A program made the position numbers and the translations under genes. Positions 34,382-43,760 of a stretch of 64,000 bases of DNA are shown here, in pieces. Under the pieces are notes generated by a model. It worked only from the letters and a program-made list of their open reading frames with translations, had not been told where the DNA came from and ran no database searches. The DNA is from Flavobacterium sp. ZT3R18 (GTDB lineage: Bacteria; Bacteroidota; Bacteroidia; Flavobacteriales; Flavobacteriaceae), in the NCBI RefSeq assembly GCF_007097385.1, contig NZ_VJZS01000003.1:124001-188000 (forward strand), in the 5' to 3' direction. Numbering within the stretch: position 1 is the first letter of the stretch; each line of letters starts with the position of its first letter.

Positions 34382-34834
34382 TTATTTCAATATCTGATCA
34401 GCGTGGGCTTTGGTCTTAACTTCTGAAATCACTTCGTCTATAACTCCATTTTCGTCAATTACAAATGTCGTTCTATGAATTCCATCGTATTCTCTTCCCA
34501 TAAACTTTTTGGGTCCCCAAACTCCAAAGGCATTGATAACCGATTTATCCTCATCAGCTAGTAATGGGAATTGAAATTCGTATTTATCTTTAAACTTGGC
34601 TTGTGCTTTTGCACTATCGGCACTTACCCCTAAAATTGCGTAATTATTGGCTTGAAAACGTTCGAAATTATCTCTTAAATCACATGCTTCTGCCGTACAA
34701 CCTGGAGTCGAAGCTTTTGGATAAAAGAAAACCACTAATTTTTTTCCTGTATAATCTGCCAATTGATGCAATTTCCCATCTTGATCTAAGCACGAAAAAC
34801 TAGGTGCTTGATCTCCTTTTTTTAATGTGGTCAT
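34382..34834 (-). CDS. bcp: Thioredoxin-dependent thiol peroxidase (BCP/PrxQ)
   Basis: This peroxiredoxin of 150 residues reduces hydroperoxides. The peroxidatic Cys is C46 and the resolving Cys is C51 in STPGCTAEACDLRDNF, which is the BCP pattern with a five-residue separation. It begins with KKGDQAPSFS and has the FYPKASTPG loop. It would act in the cytoplasm with thioredoxin. AATCTAAA-like repeats precede the start codon, and CAGTGATCAG-type sequence follows the stop. Confidence 0.95.
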   Translation of the reverse strand: MTTLKKGDQAPSFSCLDQDGKLHQLADYTGKKLVVFFYPKASTPGCTAEACDLRDNFERFQANNYAILGVSADSAKAQAKFKDKYEFQFPLLADEDKSVINAFGVWGPKKFMGREYDGIHRTTFVIDENGVIDEVISEVKTKAHADQILK

Positions 34835-34841
34835 AATTTAT

Positions 34842-35026
34842 TTTAGATTTTAGATTACAAATTTAGATTTTAGAAAATAGAAAATAGAGTATCGAGTAAA
34901 GATTTTAGGATTAAAAATTCACCATTCTCATTGTAATTGAAATTGAAATTGAAATTGACATTGAAATTGCTATTGTAATTGAATTTTGACATTGCAATTG
35001 CCATTGAAATAGTTTTTCTTTACATC
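34842..35026. repeat. TAGATTT heptamers and ATTGNN hexamers between divergent genes
   Basis: TTTTAGATTT-type units at 34842-34890 are followed by ATTGTAATTGAAATTGAA-type hexamers at 34929-35010. They fill the gap between bcp and nth. Confidence 0.75.
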
Positions 35027-35035
35027 TCAAATCTA

Positions 35036-35692
35036 ATGAAAATGACCAAACAGGAACGTGTAACATTTGTTATCAATACATTAAAAGAATTATACCCTAC
35101 GATTCCTATTCCGCTAGACCATAAAGATCCTTATACTTTGCTGATTGCCGTTTTGCTTTCGGCTCAATGTACAGATGTGCGGGTAAATAAAATCACACCA
35201 ATACTTTTTGCCAAAGCAGATAATCCGTATGATATGATCAAAATGTCGGTGGAGGAGATTAAGGAAATAATTCGTCCTTGCGGCTTATCACCTATGAAAT
35301 CGAAAGGAATTCATGGATTGTCTCATATTTTGATTGACAAACATAACGGCGATGTACCTCAAAGCTTTGAATATCTAGAAGAATTACCAGCGGTAGGTCA
35401 TAAAACTGCCAGCGTGGTCATGTCGCAAGCTTTTGGAGTTCCTGCATTTCCGGTGGACACTCACATTCATCGATTGATGTATCGTTGGAATTTGACCAAT
35501 GGTAAAAATGTGGTTCAAACCGAAAAAGATGCCAAACGCATTTTTCCTGAAGAATTATGGAATGATTTACACCTACAAATTATTTGGTACGGACGTGAGT
35601 ATTCGCCTGCGCGAGGCTGGGATCTGGAAAAAGATATAATCACCAAAACGATTGGAAGAAAAACAGTATTGGATGACTATCTAAAAAAGTAA
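35036..35692 (+). CDS. nth: Endonuclease III-like DNA glycosylase lacking the Fe-S cluster
   Basis: This base-excision repair enzyme removes oxidised pyrimidines. The preferred ATG at 35036 gives 218 residues. The helix-hairpin-helix with catalytic Lys is ELPAVGHKTASVV, and the catalytic Asp is in FPVDTHIHRL. The C-terminal region where Nth proteins carry four cysteines for a [4Fe-4S] cluster reads GREYSPARGWDLEKDIIT, with no cysteines. The cluster is therefore absent, as in some flavobacterial homologues. The longer frame from 34979 is encoded by ATTGNN repeats and starts with TTG, so it is rejected. Confidence 0.93.
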   Translation: MKMTKQERVTFVINTLKELYPTIPIPLDHKDPYTLLIAVLLSAQCTDVRVNKITPILFAKADNPYDMIKMSVEEIKEIIRPCGLSPMKSKGIHGLSHILIDKHNGDVPQSFEYLEELPAVGHKTASVVMSQAFGVPAFPVDTHIHRLMYRWNLTNGKNVVQTEKDAKRIFPEELWNDLHLQIIWYGREYSPARGWDLEKDIITKTIGRKTVLDDYLKK

Positions 35693-35708
35693 ACCTATTA
35701 TAAAAAAC

Positions 35709-35750
35709 AAATTTCACTAATCTTTTAAAAAAATTAGTGAAATTTATTAT
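35709..35750. terminator. Bidirectional terminator
   Basis: The perfect 13-bp stem AAATTTCACTAAT/ATTAGTGAAATTT is flanked by A- and T-runs between nth and the convergent 47-codon gene. Confidence 0.85.
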
Positions 35751-35806
35751 TCAAGTCTAGCATTTCTAAAACTTGAAATTCTTTCTTTAAGATCTGAAAG
35801 GAGATA

Positions 35807-35950
35807 TTAATTGACTATGATTTCAAAAACCTCCCCATCAATTTTGACAATTTTCAATGCCTTAGAGTAATTTAATAAAAAAGAAACGACCTCTTTATTT
35901 GGTTTCATTTTTTTTGGGGTTTTTGACTTTTTAAAGTAATTCTTTTCCAT
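35807..35950 (-). CDS. Short conserved-looking protein, 47 residues
   Basis: On the minus strand an ATG at 35950 opens 47 codons ending in TAA at 35807. The product begins MEKNYFKKSKTPKKMKPNKE and continues with VVSFLLNYSKALKIVKIDGE before ending VFEIIVN. It has a strongly basic N terminus and a short hydrophobic or amphipathic C-terminal half. Very similar short proteins occur in flavobacterial genomes, as far as I recall. It lies between nth and the ECF sigma factor gene, 51 bases beyond the sigma gene stop and on the same strand, so it may be co-transcribed with it. The function is unknown. Confidence 0.8.
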   Translation of the reverse strand: MEKNYFKKSKTPKKMKPNKEVVSFLLNYSKALKIVKIDGEVFEIIVN

Positions 35951-36001
35951 AAGTATAAAAAATTTATTTTATATTACAACGGAAGAATTCTCTATTTATT
36001 A

Positions 36002-36586
36002 TCAATTCGTCAAAACAATTTGATTTTTATCTATTATTTTTCTCAAATTCATTAAAGCATAACGCATTCTACCTAAGGCCGTATTGATACTTACACCCGT
36101 TATTTCTGAGATTTCTTTAAAACTAATGTCGTGATACATTCGCATAATCAATACTTCTTTTTGATCTGCAGGAAGCCCTTCTATTAATTTTCTAATATCC
36201 TTTTCTACTTGATCAGCAATGATCTTATTTTCAATAGTTAACGAATCGTCAGACATGATTGAAAAAATAGAAAACTCTTCTGTTTCTCTAAACAAAGGCA
36301 TTTTTTTGGCTTTTCGAAAATGGTCAATAATTAAATTGTGAGAAATTCGCATTACCCAAGGCAAGAACTTCCCTTCTTCGTTATAGGAATTGGTTTTTAA
36401 AGTTTTTATCACTTTAATAAATGTATCTTGAAAGATATCATTTGAAACATCTCTATCTGAAATTTTGGAATATATAAATCCATAAATTTTAGACTCATGT
36501 CTTTTGATTAGTGAAGCCAATGCACTTTCGTCACCAGCAACATAATCCTTTACCAATAAAGCGTCTGATACTTGAATATTAGCCAT
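36002..36586 (-). CDS. ECF-type RNA polymerase sigma factor
   Basis: This sigma-70 family protein of 194 residues has region 2 (about 20-90: DVSNDIFQDTFIKVIK, then FLPWVMRISHNLIIDHFRK) and region 4 (about 130-185: LPADQKEVLIMRMYHDISF, then EISEITGVSINTALGRMRYA). The lack of region 1 and 3 domains and the size make it an ECF or group-4 sigma factor. No anti-sigma gene is adjacent. It is followed on the same strand by the 47-codon gene. The 400-base gap upstream (36587-36984) holds AT-rich sequence with no gene that I can support. Confidence 0.92.
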   Translation of the reverse strand: MANIQVSDALLVKDYVAGDESALASLIKRHESKIYGFIYSKISDRDVSNDIFQDTFIKVIKTLKTNSYNEEGKFLPWVMRISHNLIIDHFRKAKKMPLFRETEEFSIFSIMSDDSLTIENKIIADQVEKDIRKLIEGLPADQKEVLIMRMYHDISFKEISEITGVSINTALGRMRYALMNLRKIIDKNQIVLTN

Positions 36587-36959
36587 AACATTTCCTTTTA
36601 GATATAATTAAGTTTGGGGAATTTTCTAAAAAGTAGTTTTGCTGTATAGGCCTTGTGAATTATTACAGGTTAATGGAGTCACAAATTTAACACAATTTTA
36701 TCTTATTACACAATAAAAAACATGATAAATGTTATTTTATTTAAAACAACACCCCTTCTTCGAGATTATTTAGAGACAAAAATTCACTGCTTTTATTTTG
36801 CCTGCTTTTTAATTCATTAAACATTAAAAAAATCTTCCAGATTATTAAAGAAAACATCCAGATTTTAAGATTGGCAAATCATCCCATTTTAGACTCCCTA
36901 CTCCATATAAATTTCGAGTGTAGTTCATAATTGATAGACATTCACATACTAAAATTAAG

Positions 36960-36967
36960 TACTTTTG
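36960..36967 (+). promoter_or_regulatory. Putative -7 element TACTTTTG
   Basis: This TAnnTTTG match lies 17 bases before the preferred uvrA ATG at 36985 and inside the longer alternative frame. It therefore supports the shorter start. Confidence 0.5.
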
Positions 36968-36984
36968 TGGAAATTCATTTTAGT

Positions 36985-39780
36985 ATGCCAATTGACATTT
37001 CCAAACTCGACCCGAAGAAAAACATCATTATAAAAGGAGCGCAAGTACATAATTTAAAAAATGTAGATGTGGCCATTCCCAGAAATAAACTTGTGGTTAT
37101 TACTGGACTTTCGGGATCTGGAAAATCAAGTTTGGCTTTTGATACTTTGTATGCCGAAGGACAACGTCGCTATGTAGAAAGTTTATCTTCCTACGCTAGA
37201 CAATTCTTGGGTCGATTGGATAAACCAAAAGTAGAATACATCAAAGGGATTGCGCCAGCTATTGCCATAGAGCAAAAGGTAAATACCACCAATGCGCGTT
37301 CTACAGTAGGAACATCAACAGAAATTTACGATTACATCAAATTACTATTTGCTAGAATCGGCAGAACATATTCACCAATTTCAGGTCTAGAAGTCAAAAA
37401 AAACACCGTTACTGATGTGGTTACGGAAGTCAAAAAATTTGTGCTTGACAGCAAATGGCTACTCCTCGCCCCTATTCATCTCGAAGAAGGAAGACAATTG
37501 GAAGACAAACTAAAAGTCTTATTGCAACAAGGATTCGCAAGGATTTTGGTCAATAATGAGATGGTTCGTTTGGATGATTTTACCACTGCAGAGCAACATA
37601 CTTTAGATCATAAAGATATTCTACTCATAATTGACAGAATCGTAGTCAAAGAGGAAGAAGAGTTTTACAATCGATTATCAGATGCTGTACAAACTGCTTT
37701 TTTTGAAGGAAAAGGGATTTGCTATTTACAAGAATTAAATTCAGATAATAGGCTTTCGTTTTCGAATAATTTTGAATTGGATGGCATTACTTTTCTAGAA
37801 CCTAACGTTCATTTATTTAGTTTCAACAATCCGTATGGAGCTTGCCCTGCTTGTGAAGGCTACGGAAACATTATAGGAATCGATGCAGAGTTGGTCGTTC
37901 CCAATACTTCGCTCTCTATTTTTGAAAATGCCATATTTCCTTGGCGTGGCGAAAGTATGGGCTGGTTTCGAGACGAATTGGTCAACCATGCCTATAAATT
38001 TGATTTCCCTATTCACAAACCTTACTTTCAACTGACCGAAGAGCAAAAAGACTTGATTTGGACGGGAAACAAATACTTTCAAGGGCTGAATGACTTTTTT
38101 AAAGAATTGGAAGAGAAAAATTATAAGATTCAAAATCGAGTAATGCTTTCTCGTTATAGAGGCAAAACCAAATGCCATGTCTGCAAAGGAAAACGCTTGA
38201 GAATTGAAGCATCTTATGTGAAAATTAATGGCAAAACGGTTTCTGATTTGGTTGATTTACCAATCAAACACTTGGTTGAGTTTTTCAAAAACATTGATTT
38301 GGATGAATACGAAAAACAAATTGCCAAACGATTATTAATAGAAATCAATAATAGACTGTCTTTTTTAACCGAAGTGGGTTTGAATTACTTGACCTTAAAC
38401 AGAAATTCAGCAACACTTTCCGGCGGGGAATCACAACGTATAAACTTAGCAACTTCTTTAGGTAGTAGCCTTGTGGGGTCTATGTACATTCTGGATGAGC
38501 CAAGTATTGGTTTACACCCAAAAGACACCGAACGCTTGATAAAAGTGCTGTTGTCTTTGCGTGATTTAGGCAATACCGTGATTGTGGTTGAACACGATGA
38601 AGACATTATGAAAGCGGCCGATATGATTATCGACATTGGCCCCGAAGCGGGAACACTGGGCGGAAATCTAGTAGCACAAGGTACTTATGACGAAATCCTC
38701 CGTTCGACTTCGCTCACGGCACAATACCTCAATGGCAATTTAGAGATTGCTGTTCCCAAAAAACGAAGACCTTTTAAAAATTTTATCGAAATAAAAGGCG
38801 CCAGAGAAAACAATCTCCAAAATATTGACGTTACTTTTCCGCTTGATGTTTTAACAGTCATTACAGGAGTTTCGGGCAGTGGAAAAAGCACACTTGTCAA
38901 GAAAATCCTTTTTCCTGCCATGCAGAAAAAACTGGATAATGCTGGAGAAAAAGCAGGGCAATTTAGCGAGCTTTCTGGTTCTTTTTCGCAAATTAAACAC
39001 ATTGAATATGTAGATCAAAATCCTATTGGTAGAAGCTCTCGATCCAATCCTGTAACCTACATCAAGGCCTATGATGACATTCGGGAATTGTATGCCAAAG
39101 AAAAATTGTCTAAAGTAAGAGGTTATCAAGCCAAACATTTCTCCTTTAATGTCGATGGCGGAAGATGTGAAACCTGCAAAGGGGAAGGATCCATAAATGT
39201 CGAAATGGTTTTCATGGCCGATGTACAATTGCCTTGTGAAACCTGCAACGGAAAACGTTTCAAAAAAGAAGTCTTAGAAGTCGCTTTTGATGGCAAGAAC
39301 ATTCATGATATTCTAACAATGACCATCGATGATTCTATAGCATTCTTCGAAAAAAATAAACAAACAAAAATCACCCAAAAACTACAGCCCTTGCAAGATG
39401 TAGGTTTAGGTTACGTACAACTGGGACAGTCCTCATCGACACTTTCTGGAGGAGAGGCTCAACGTATCAAACTCGCTTCGTTTTTAGTCAAAGGAGCTAC
39501 CAAAGAGAAAGCGCTGTTTGTATTTGACGAACCTACAACAGGATTACACTTTCATGACATTAAAAAACTATTAAAATCCTTTGATGCCTTGATAGAAAAA
39601 GGACATTCTATACTGGTAATAGAACACAATCTTGACTTAATAAAATGTGCGGACTGGGTAATTGATCTTGGCCCTGAAGGAGGCGAAAATGGCGGATTAT
39701 TATTAGCCGTAGGAACTCCCGAAGAAATCGTAAAAAACAAAAAATCAATTACAGCAAAATATTTAAAGGAAAAATTATAA
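36985..39780 (+). CDS. uvrA: Excinuclease ABC subunit A
   Basis: UvrA recognises DNA damage with UvrB in nucleotide-excision repair. From the start [13 protein letters not shown] the protein has 931 residues, the usual length. The first Walker A is GLSGSGKSS, and the first zinc module has CPACEGYGN plus CHVCKGKR. The first signature is [12 protein letters not shown] with DEPSIGLHP. The second half has GVSGSGKST, a second zinc module CETCKGEG and [20 protein letters not shown] and DEPTTGLHF. All domains are intact. The in-frame extension to 36931 has no family match. Confidence 0.97.
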   Translation: MPIDISKLDPKKNIIIKGAQVHNLKNVDVAIPRNKLVVITGLSGSGKSSLAFDTLYAEGQRRYVESLSSYARQFLGRLDKPKVEYIKGIAPAIAIEQKVNTTNARSTVGTSTEIYDYIKLLFARIGRTYSPISGLEVKKNTVTDVVTEVKKFVLDSKWLLLAPIHLEEGRQLEDKLKVLLQQGFARILVNNEMVRLDDFTTAEQHTLDHKDILLIIDRIVVKEEEEFYNRLSDAVQTAFFEGKGICYLQELNSDNRLSFSNNFELDGITFLEPNVHLFSFNNPYGACPACEGYGNIIGIDAELVVPNTSLSIFENAIFPWRGESMGWFRDELVNHAYKFDFPIHKPYFQLTEEQKDLIWTGNKYFQGLNDFFKELEEKNYKIQNRVMLSRYRGKTKCHVCKGKRLRIEASYVKINGKTVSDLVDLPIKHLVEFFKNIDLDEYEKQIAKRLLIEINNRLSFLTEVGLNYLTLNRNSATLSGGESQRINLATSLGSSLVGSMYILDEPSIGLHPKDTERLIKVLLSLRDLGNTVIVVEHDEDIMKAADMIIDIGPEAGTLGGNLVAQGTYDEILRSTSLTAQYLNGNLEIAVPKKRRPFKNFIEIKGARENNLQNIDVTFPLDVLTVITGVSGSGKSTLVKKILFPAMQKKLDNAGEKAGQFSELSGSFSQIKHIEYVDQNPIGRSSRSNPVTYIKAYDDIRELYAKEKLSKVRGYQAKHFSFNVDGGRCETCKGEGSINVEMVFMADVQLPCETCNGKRFKKEVLEVAFDGKNIHDILTMTIDDSIAFFEKNKQTKITQKLQPLQDVGLGYVQLGQSSSTLSGGEAQRIKLASFLVKGATKEKALFVFDEPTTGLHFHDIKKLLKSFDALIEKGHSILVIEHNLDLIKCADWVIDLGPEGGENGGLLLAVGTPEEIVKNKKSITAKYLKEKL

Positions 39781-39805
39781 CCGAATACTTTTTATTTATT
39801 TGAAA

Positions 39806-39848
39806 TAAAAAAGCCACTTCACAACTAGTATTGAGTCGTGGCTTTTCT
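39806..39848. terminator. Bidirectional terminator after uvrA
   Basis: The stem AAAAGCCAC/GTGGCTTTT, with a longer imperfect inner pairing, lies between uvrA and the convergent 39868-40167 gene. Confidence 0.8.
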
Positions 39849-39867
39849 ATAAAATCTAAAAAATGCA

Positions 39868-40167
39868 TTATCCCATATAACAATTCTCTTCGAAAATATT
39901 TCCGTCTTCATCTATAGCAATCAATATTTTTTTAGTTCTAGAAGATACCTGAGTTAAATACAACCACGGCAATGACCACATTCCAAAAGTAGCACAACAA
40001 ACAAAAAAATTAAAACCATGATTTACTTTTTTTCCTTCTTTGACTAGAATGGTAAAAGGCATTTTATCATTTCGTTCTACAATAACAAAACCATTTTTGA
40101 TTTTATCAGCAATTGTGTTTGTAAACTTGTTTAATTTATTTTGATTAATAAATTGATTTTTTATCAT
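39868..40167 (-). CDS. Small protein with one membrane-like segment, unknown
   Basis: This 99-residue protein is not recognised. The N-terminal half is polar and basic, a hydrophobic stretch at about residues 53-72 (FNFFVCCATFGMWSLPWLYL) could span the membrane, and the C-terminal half has the acidic IAIDEDGNIFEENC. The family-like features are a VIVERNDKMPFTILVKEGKK strand pair before the hydrophobic part. It converges on uvrA across a terminator. The 270-base gap upstream to 40441 holds no other gene I can support. Confidence 0.6.
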   Translation of the reverse strand: MIKNQFINQNKLNKFTNTIADKIKNGFVIVERNDKMPFTILVKEGKKVNHGFNFFVCCATFGMWSLPWLYLTQVSSRTKKILIAIDEDGNIFEENCYMG

Positions 40168-40441
40168 TTAAGTATTTATTTGATTACACTTTTATAATAT
40201 CTGTTAGAATATTGCAAAATTACATCCTGCAAATAGAACAGGCAATACCCACTTTTAGTGATATTTCAAAACATGAAACGCAACTACCTAACAATCAATA
40301 GATTGCAAAATAAAATAAAAATTAAAAACAAAAATTATCGCTACAAAACACATTATAAAATAATTCATCAATATTAACTTACATAAATTAGTGGTGAAAT
40401 AGGCGCTAAAAACAGAAAACAAACCAAATTACCCCTAAAAA

Positions 40442-42133
40442 TCATTTTTTTGTGACATCAACATTAAAGGCAGGTGATTTATATTCGGAATTTAAATAAT
40501 TATTCGGCGTAGTGGTTTTATTTCCATCACGAAGCGCATTGTAATGAGGAGACATGATTTCGAGACCTGCTTCATTAAAACAGTCCTGAATATTTTGATG
40601 CAGTTTAGAATAAATTAAAGGCTGTTGAGTAGGCTGCTTTGTGTACCCATTAATTTCATACGAAACATAAAAATCATCAAGACTGGTCTGCAATACAAAC
40701 GGAGCAGGAATTGACTCTAACAAATCAGTTCTTGTAGCGGCATTAATAAGGGCTTTATGAACTTCTTTCCAATCAGTATCATAGCCTATCGTAACAGTAG
40801 TGTGAATGACCAGACCATTTGAATCGTCTTTTGTATTAGACGAATAATTTATGGACGAACTGGATAAAACAGTCGCATTAGGAATGGTAATATCTTCAAA
40901 TTTAGAAGTTCGAATCCTCGTAACCAATGCTGTTTTTTCGAGTACAGTTCCGCTTACATCACCAATTTTAATAAAATCACCCGTTTTAAAAGGTCGCATA
41001 TACGTAATTACTAATCCAGCAATCATGTTAGCGATAGCATTAGAAGAACCTAAAGAAAACAAAATTCCTATAAAAACCGAAACACCTTGAAAAATAGGAG
41101 AATTAGATCCCGGCAAATACGGAAAGATGATCACCACCATAAAAGCATACATCAAAATCTTAATGATATTAAAAGTAGGGATAGCCCAATCACTATAAAA
41201 CCCATCTATTTTTATTTGTCCCTTATGTATTTCATTTACAAAAAACTTAATTGCTTTTATGAGGTAGACAAACAGCAGTACAATTACAATAATAGAAAAC
41301 AAATTAGGCAAGAAATGAACAAATCCCATCAATGCAGATTTAGCCGGAGAAAAAATCCATTTTAAAAGTATAGTTGCATAGTGCTTTGTTGCCGGAAAAA
41401 CACTAAAAAGCACGGGTAATGAAATATAAAGCACAAATACTAAGACAACAATTCGGATTATACCAATTATTCTCAAAACAAATTCAAGCTGTTTATCAGG
41501 AGAAAAGACGTAGGATTCCTTTACTTTAAGACCTGTTAGATGTTTTTCTTTATTCCTGATTACATACAATTTAAACCATCTAAACAATCTATTTATTATC
41601 CATACTATTAAAATGATTATTACCAGAAGTAGTACCGACAATCCAATACGTTTCAACCAATTACGCTCCGAATTATACTCTTGTTGATAGAGAATGGTTT
41701 TATTAATTATAGAACGATTTTTTTGAGCCAAAGAAAAACTATTATCTCCCACCACTTTGGCATCTGATTCTGTAACTGACATAATTATAAAATCTCTTTT
41801 ATAAACGACATCAACACTTCCGTCAGATGTACTTACTAGCAAAGAATCCGGGCTATAGAATGGATCATTATAAAGCGAATCAATTCTACTAGCAATTGCA
41901 GTAGCACGATTTTCGGCCTTAAAAGATCCAATTTTATTGTAGATAAAGAATAAAGTATCCTTAAATGGAGCAACTGGATATCCAACTAATTCATTCTTTT
42001 TTTCGGGTGGTATTGGTTTATCAAGTTTGCCTTTCTCTATTATACGTTTTTTGCTGTCACTAACTTGTGCAAATAATATCGTTGAAGACAAAAGAAATAA
42101 AAACAGTAGGACTACACTTCTAAACTTTTTCAT
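40442..42133 (-). CDS. Mechanosensitive ion channel (MscS family)
   Basis: This 563-residue protein begins with a signal peptide (residues 1-22, ending LFAQ), then an extracytoplasmic region of about 140 residues and several TM helices (about 165-360). The MscS core follows, with pore-lining helix and beta domain: GVSVFIGILFSLGSSNAIAN, then GLVITYMRPFKTGDFIKIGD, then VLEKTALVTRIRT and ITIPNATVLSS. These are the diagnostic MscS segments. It probably opens under membrane tension during hypo-osmotic shock. The C-terminal tail continues past the usual domain. Confidence 0.94.
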   Translation of the reverse strand: MKKFRSVVLLFLFLLSSTILFAQVSDSKKRIIEKGKLDKPIPPEKKNELVGYPVAPFKDTLFFIYNKIGSFKAENRATAIASRIDSLYNDPFYSPDSLLVSTSDGSVDVVYKRDFIIMSVTESDAKVVGDNSFSLAQKNRSIINKTILYQQEYNSERNWLKRIGLSVLLLVIIILIVWIINRLFRWFKLYVIRNKEKHLTGLKVKESYVFSPDKQLEFVLRIIGIIRIVVLVFVLYISLPVLFSVFPATKHYATILLKWIFSPAKSALMGFVHFLPNLFSIIVIVLLFVYLIKAIKFFVNEIHKGQIKIDGFYSDWAIPTFNIIKILMYAFMVVIIFPYLPGSNSPIFQGVSVFIGILFSLGSSNAIANMIAGLVITYMRPFKTGDFIKIGDVSGTVLEKTALVTRIRTSKFEDITIPNATVLSSSSINYSSNTKDDSNGLVIHTTVTIGYDTDWKEVHKALINAATRTDLLESIPAPFVLQTSLDDFYVSYEINGYTKQPTQQPLIYSKLHQNIQDCFNEAGLEIMSPHYNALRDGNKTTTPNNYLNSEYKSPAFNVDVTKK

Positions 42134-42266
42134 CTTTTTTTTTATTTAAATACTTAGCATAAAAGCGCTTAATCATACTAATAAAGCGTCTATACTAACA
42201 AATATAAATAAAAGTGAATGACTAATTTTTAAAATGAGTACATAAAAAAAGAAATTGTTTGGCTAT

Positions 42267-43730
42267 TTACTTTATAAATTTCTGAATCAATTTATCAAGA
42301 ACTTGATTAATCTCTACAGAAATCACAAATTTATAATTGACATAAATATAGACTACCGTCACTAAAAACGATTTTAATACAATACCAACGATAGGATGAA
42401 AAGGAAATTGCCAAAAGTAAAACAACAAAAATAGTACAAACGTAATTGCCAAAGAATGTAACGTTTGATTGGTAAATGGATACAAATGCAGTTTTTTTAC
42501 AACAAATAATAATTTGGCTAAACTATATAAAGTGATCGACAATAAGGTAGCAAATGCCGAACCTATAATCCCAAAAACAGGAATAAAAATCATATTTAGA
42601 CCAATAGTCAAAGCGACTAATCCAACACCCAAAAACAAAACGGTTCTATAATATTTTGTATTAAAAATAATAGCATTGTTGTTCCCTAATATCAAATCAA
42701 AATATTTAGACAAACCAATCATAAACACTACCATAATACCACCACTATACTCTTTTGGCACCATTTCATATAGTTGGTCAATATTGACAAAAATACAAAG
42801 CATCACAAATCCCCCAACCATTTGAAGATTAATAGATGTTTTTTTATACAAGTTATTCAATTCGTCATGCTTGTCTTCATGCATTAATTTTGCCGTAATT
42901 GGATATACAATTTGATGCATCGCCCGACTGGGTACCGATATTACTAAAGCGATATAGGTTGCTACCGAATAGAATGCGATATTCTCAATCTTCATGTATT
43001 GATTGAGCATAATCTTATCTCCATCCAAAAGTAAATTAGCGACACTGCCTGATAAGATAATATAAAAAGTATATTCTAAAATTCCTTTGACATTTTCTGG
43101 AATTTCAAATTGGAAAACTGGTTTTTTAATTCGAAATGCATAAAACATAGTTGTCAAAAAAGCTACAAAATAAATACCCGCAGTTAAATAAATAAAATCA
43201 ACGGCTGTAATCCATTTAAAATAGATGCCTAAAAGAGCTACTAACGAAAACAACCGCAAGCCTACTTCCTTAATAAAATTACCAAAAACGGAATGCATAT
43301 GTACTCTAGACCATGCATAGAAAATTTCAAAATAGGCCATGCAAAGACCAATGAAAGGAATAAGCCAAATGAAATTTTTTACTATTGGATTTTTCTTAGT
43401 TACAAAAAATGCAATCTCATCATAAAAAAATAAACCAATTAAGATGATTGGAATACTTAACAAAATAGGAAATAATACAGTAAAAGATAAAAACTGATTT
43501 TCCTCTTTCTCTGTTTTGCATTGCGAATAAAACTTAACCAATGTGTTTTGCATTCCAATAGCAAACAAAGGCATTATTACATTTGCACAAGACAAAATAT
43601 AATTAGATAATCCATAAAATGTTTTACCTAAAATGGGAGGGAATAAAAAAAGTGTACTAATACCTCCAATTGCAAAACCGATATAAGTGATTATTGTGTT
43701 TTTTAAAGACTGATTTAAGACTATGCCCAT
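42267..43730 (-). CDS. Polysaccharide flippase (Wzx/MATE-type)
   Basis: This 487-residue protein has about 12-14 TM segments and belongs to the oligosaccharide flippase group of the MVF superfamily, which moves lipid-linked glycans across the inner membrane. Visible features are the N-terminal SLKNTIITYIGFAIGGISTLFL, a repeated helix pattern, and charged loops of the MATE-like type. It lies 30 bases downstream of the glycosyltransferase gene on the same strand, so the pair probably forms an envelope-glycan operon. The repeat-rich 30-base spacer uses the AATCTAAA motif. Confidence 0.9.
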   Translation of the reverse strand: MGIVLNQSLKNTIITYIGFAIGGISTLFLFPPILGKTFYGLSNYILSCANVIMPLFAIGMQNTLVKFYSQCKTEKEENQFLSFTVLFPILLSIPIILIGLFFYDEIAFFVTKKNPIVKNFIWLIPFIGLCMAYFEIFYAWSRVHMHSVFGNFIKEVGLRLFSLVALLGIYFKWITAVDFIYLTAGIYFVAFLTTMFYAFRIKKPVFQFEIPENVKGILEYTFYIILSGSVANLLLDGDKIMLNQYMKIENIAFYSVATYIALVISVPSRAMHQIVYPITAKLMHEDKHDELNNLYKKTSINLQMVGGFVMLCIFVNIDQLYEMVPKEYSGGIMVVFMIGLSKYFDLILGNNNAIIFNTKYYRTVLFLGVGLVALTIGLNMIFIPVFGIIGSAFATLLSITLYSLAKLLFVVKKLHLYPFTNQTLHSLAITFVLFLLFYFWQFPFHPIVGIVLKSFLVTVVYIYVNYKFVISVEINQVLDKLIQKFIK

Positions 43731-43760
43731 TAATAGATTTTAGATTGTTGATTAACGATT

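Noticed and set aside
34979-35035. N-terminal extension of nth from a TTG start
   Set aside because: The extra residues are encoded by ATTGNN hexamer repeats and have no counterpart in the family.
36721-36819. A 32-codon open frame in the gap before uvrA
   Set aside because: No family resemblance, no convincing leader, and the length is expected by chance in AT-rich DNA.
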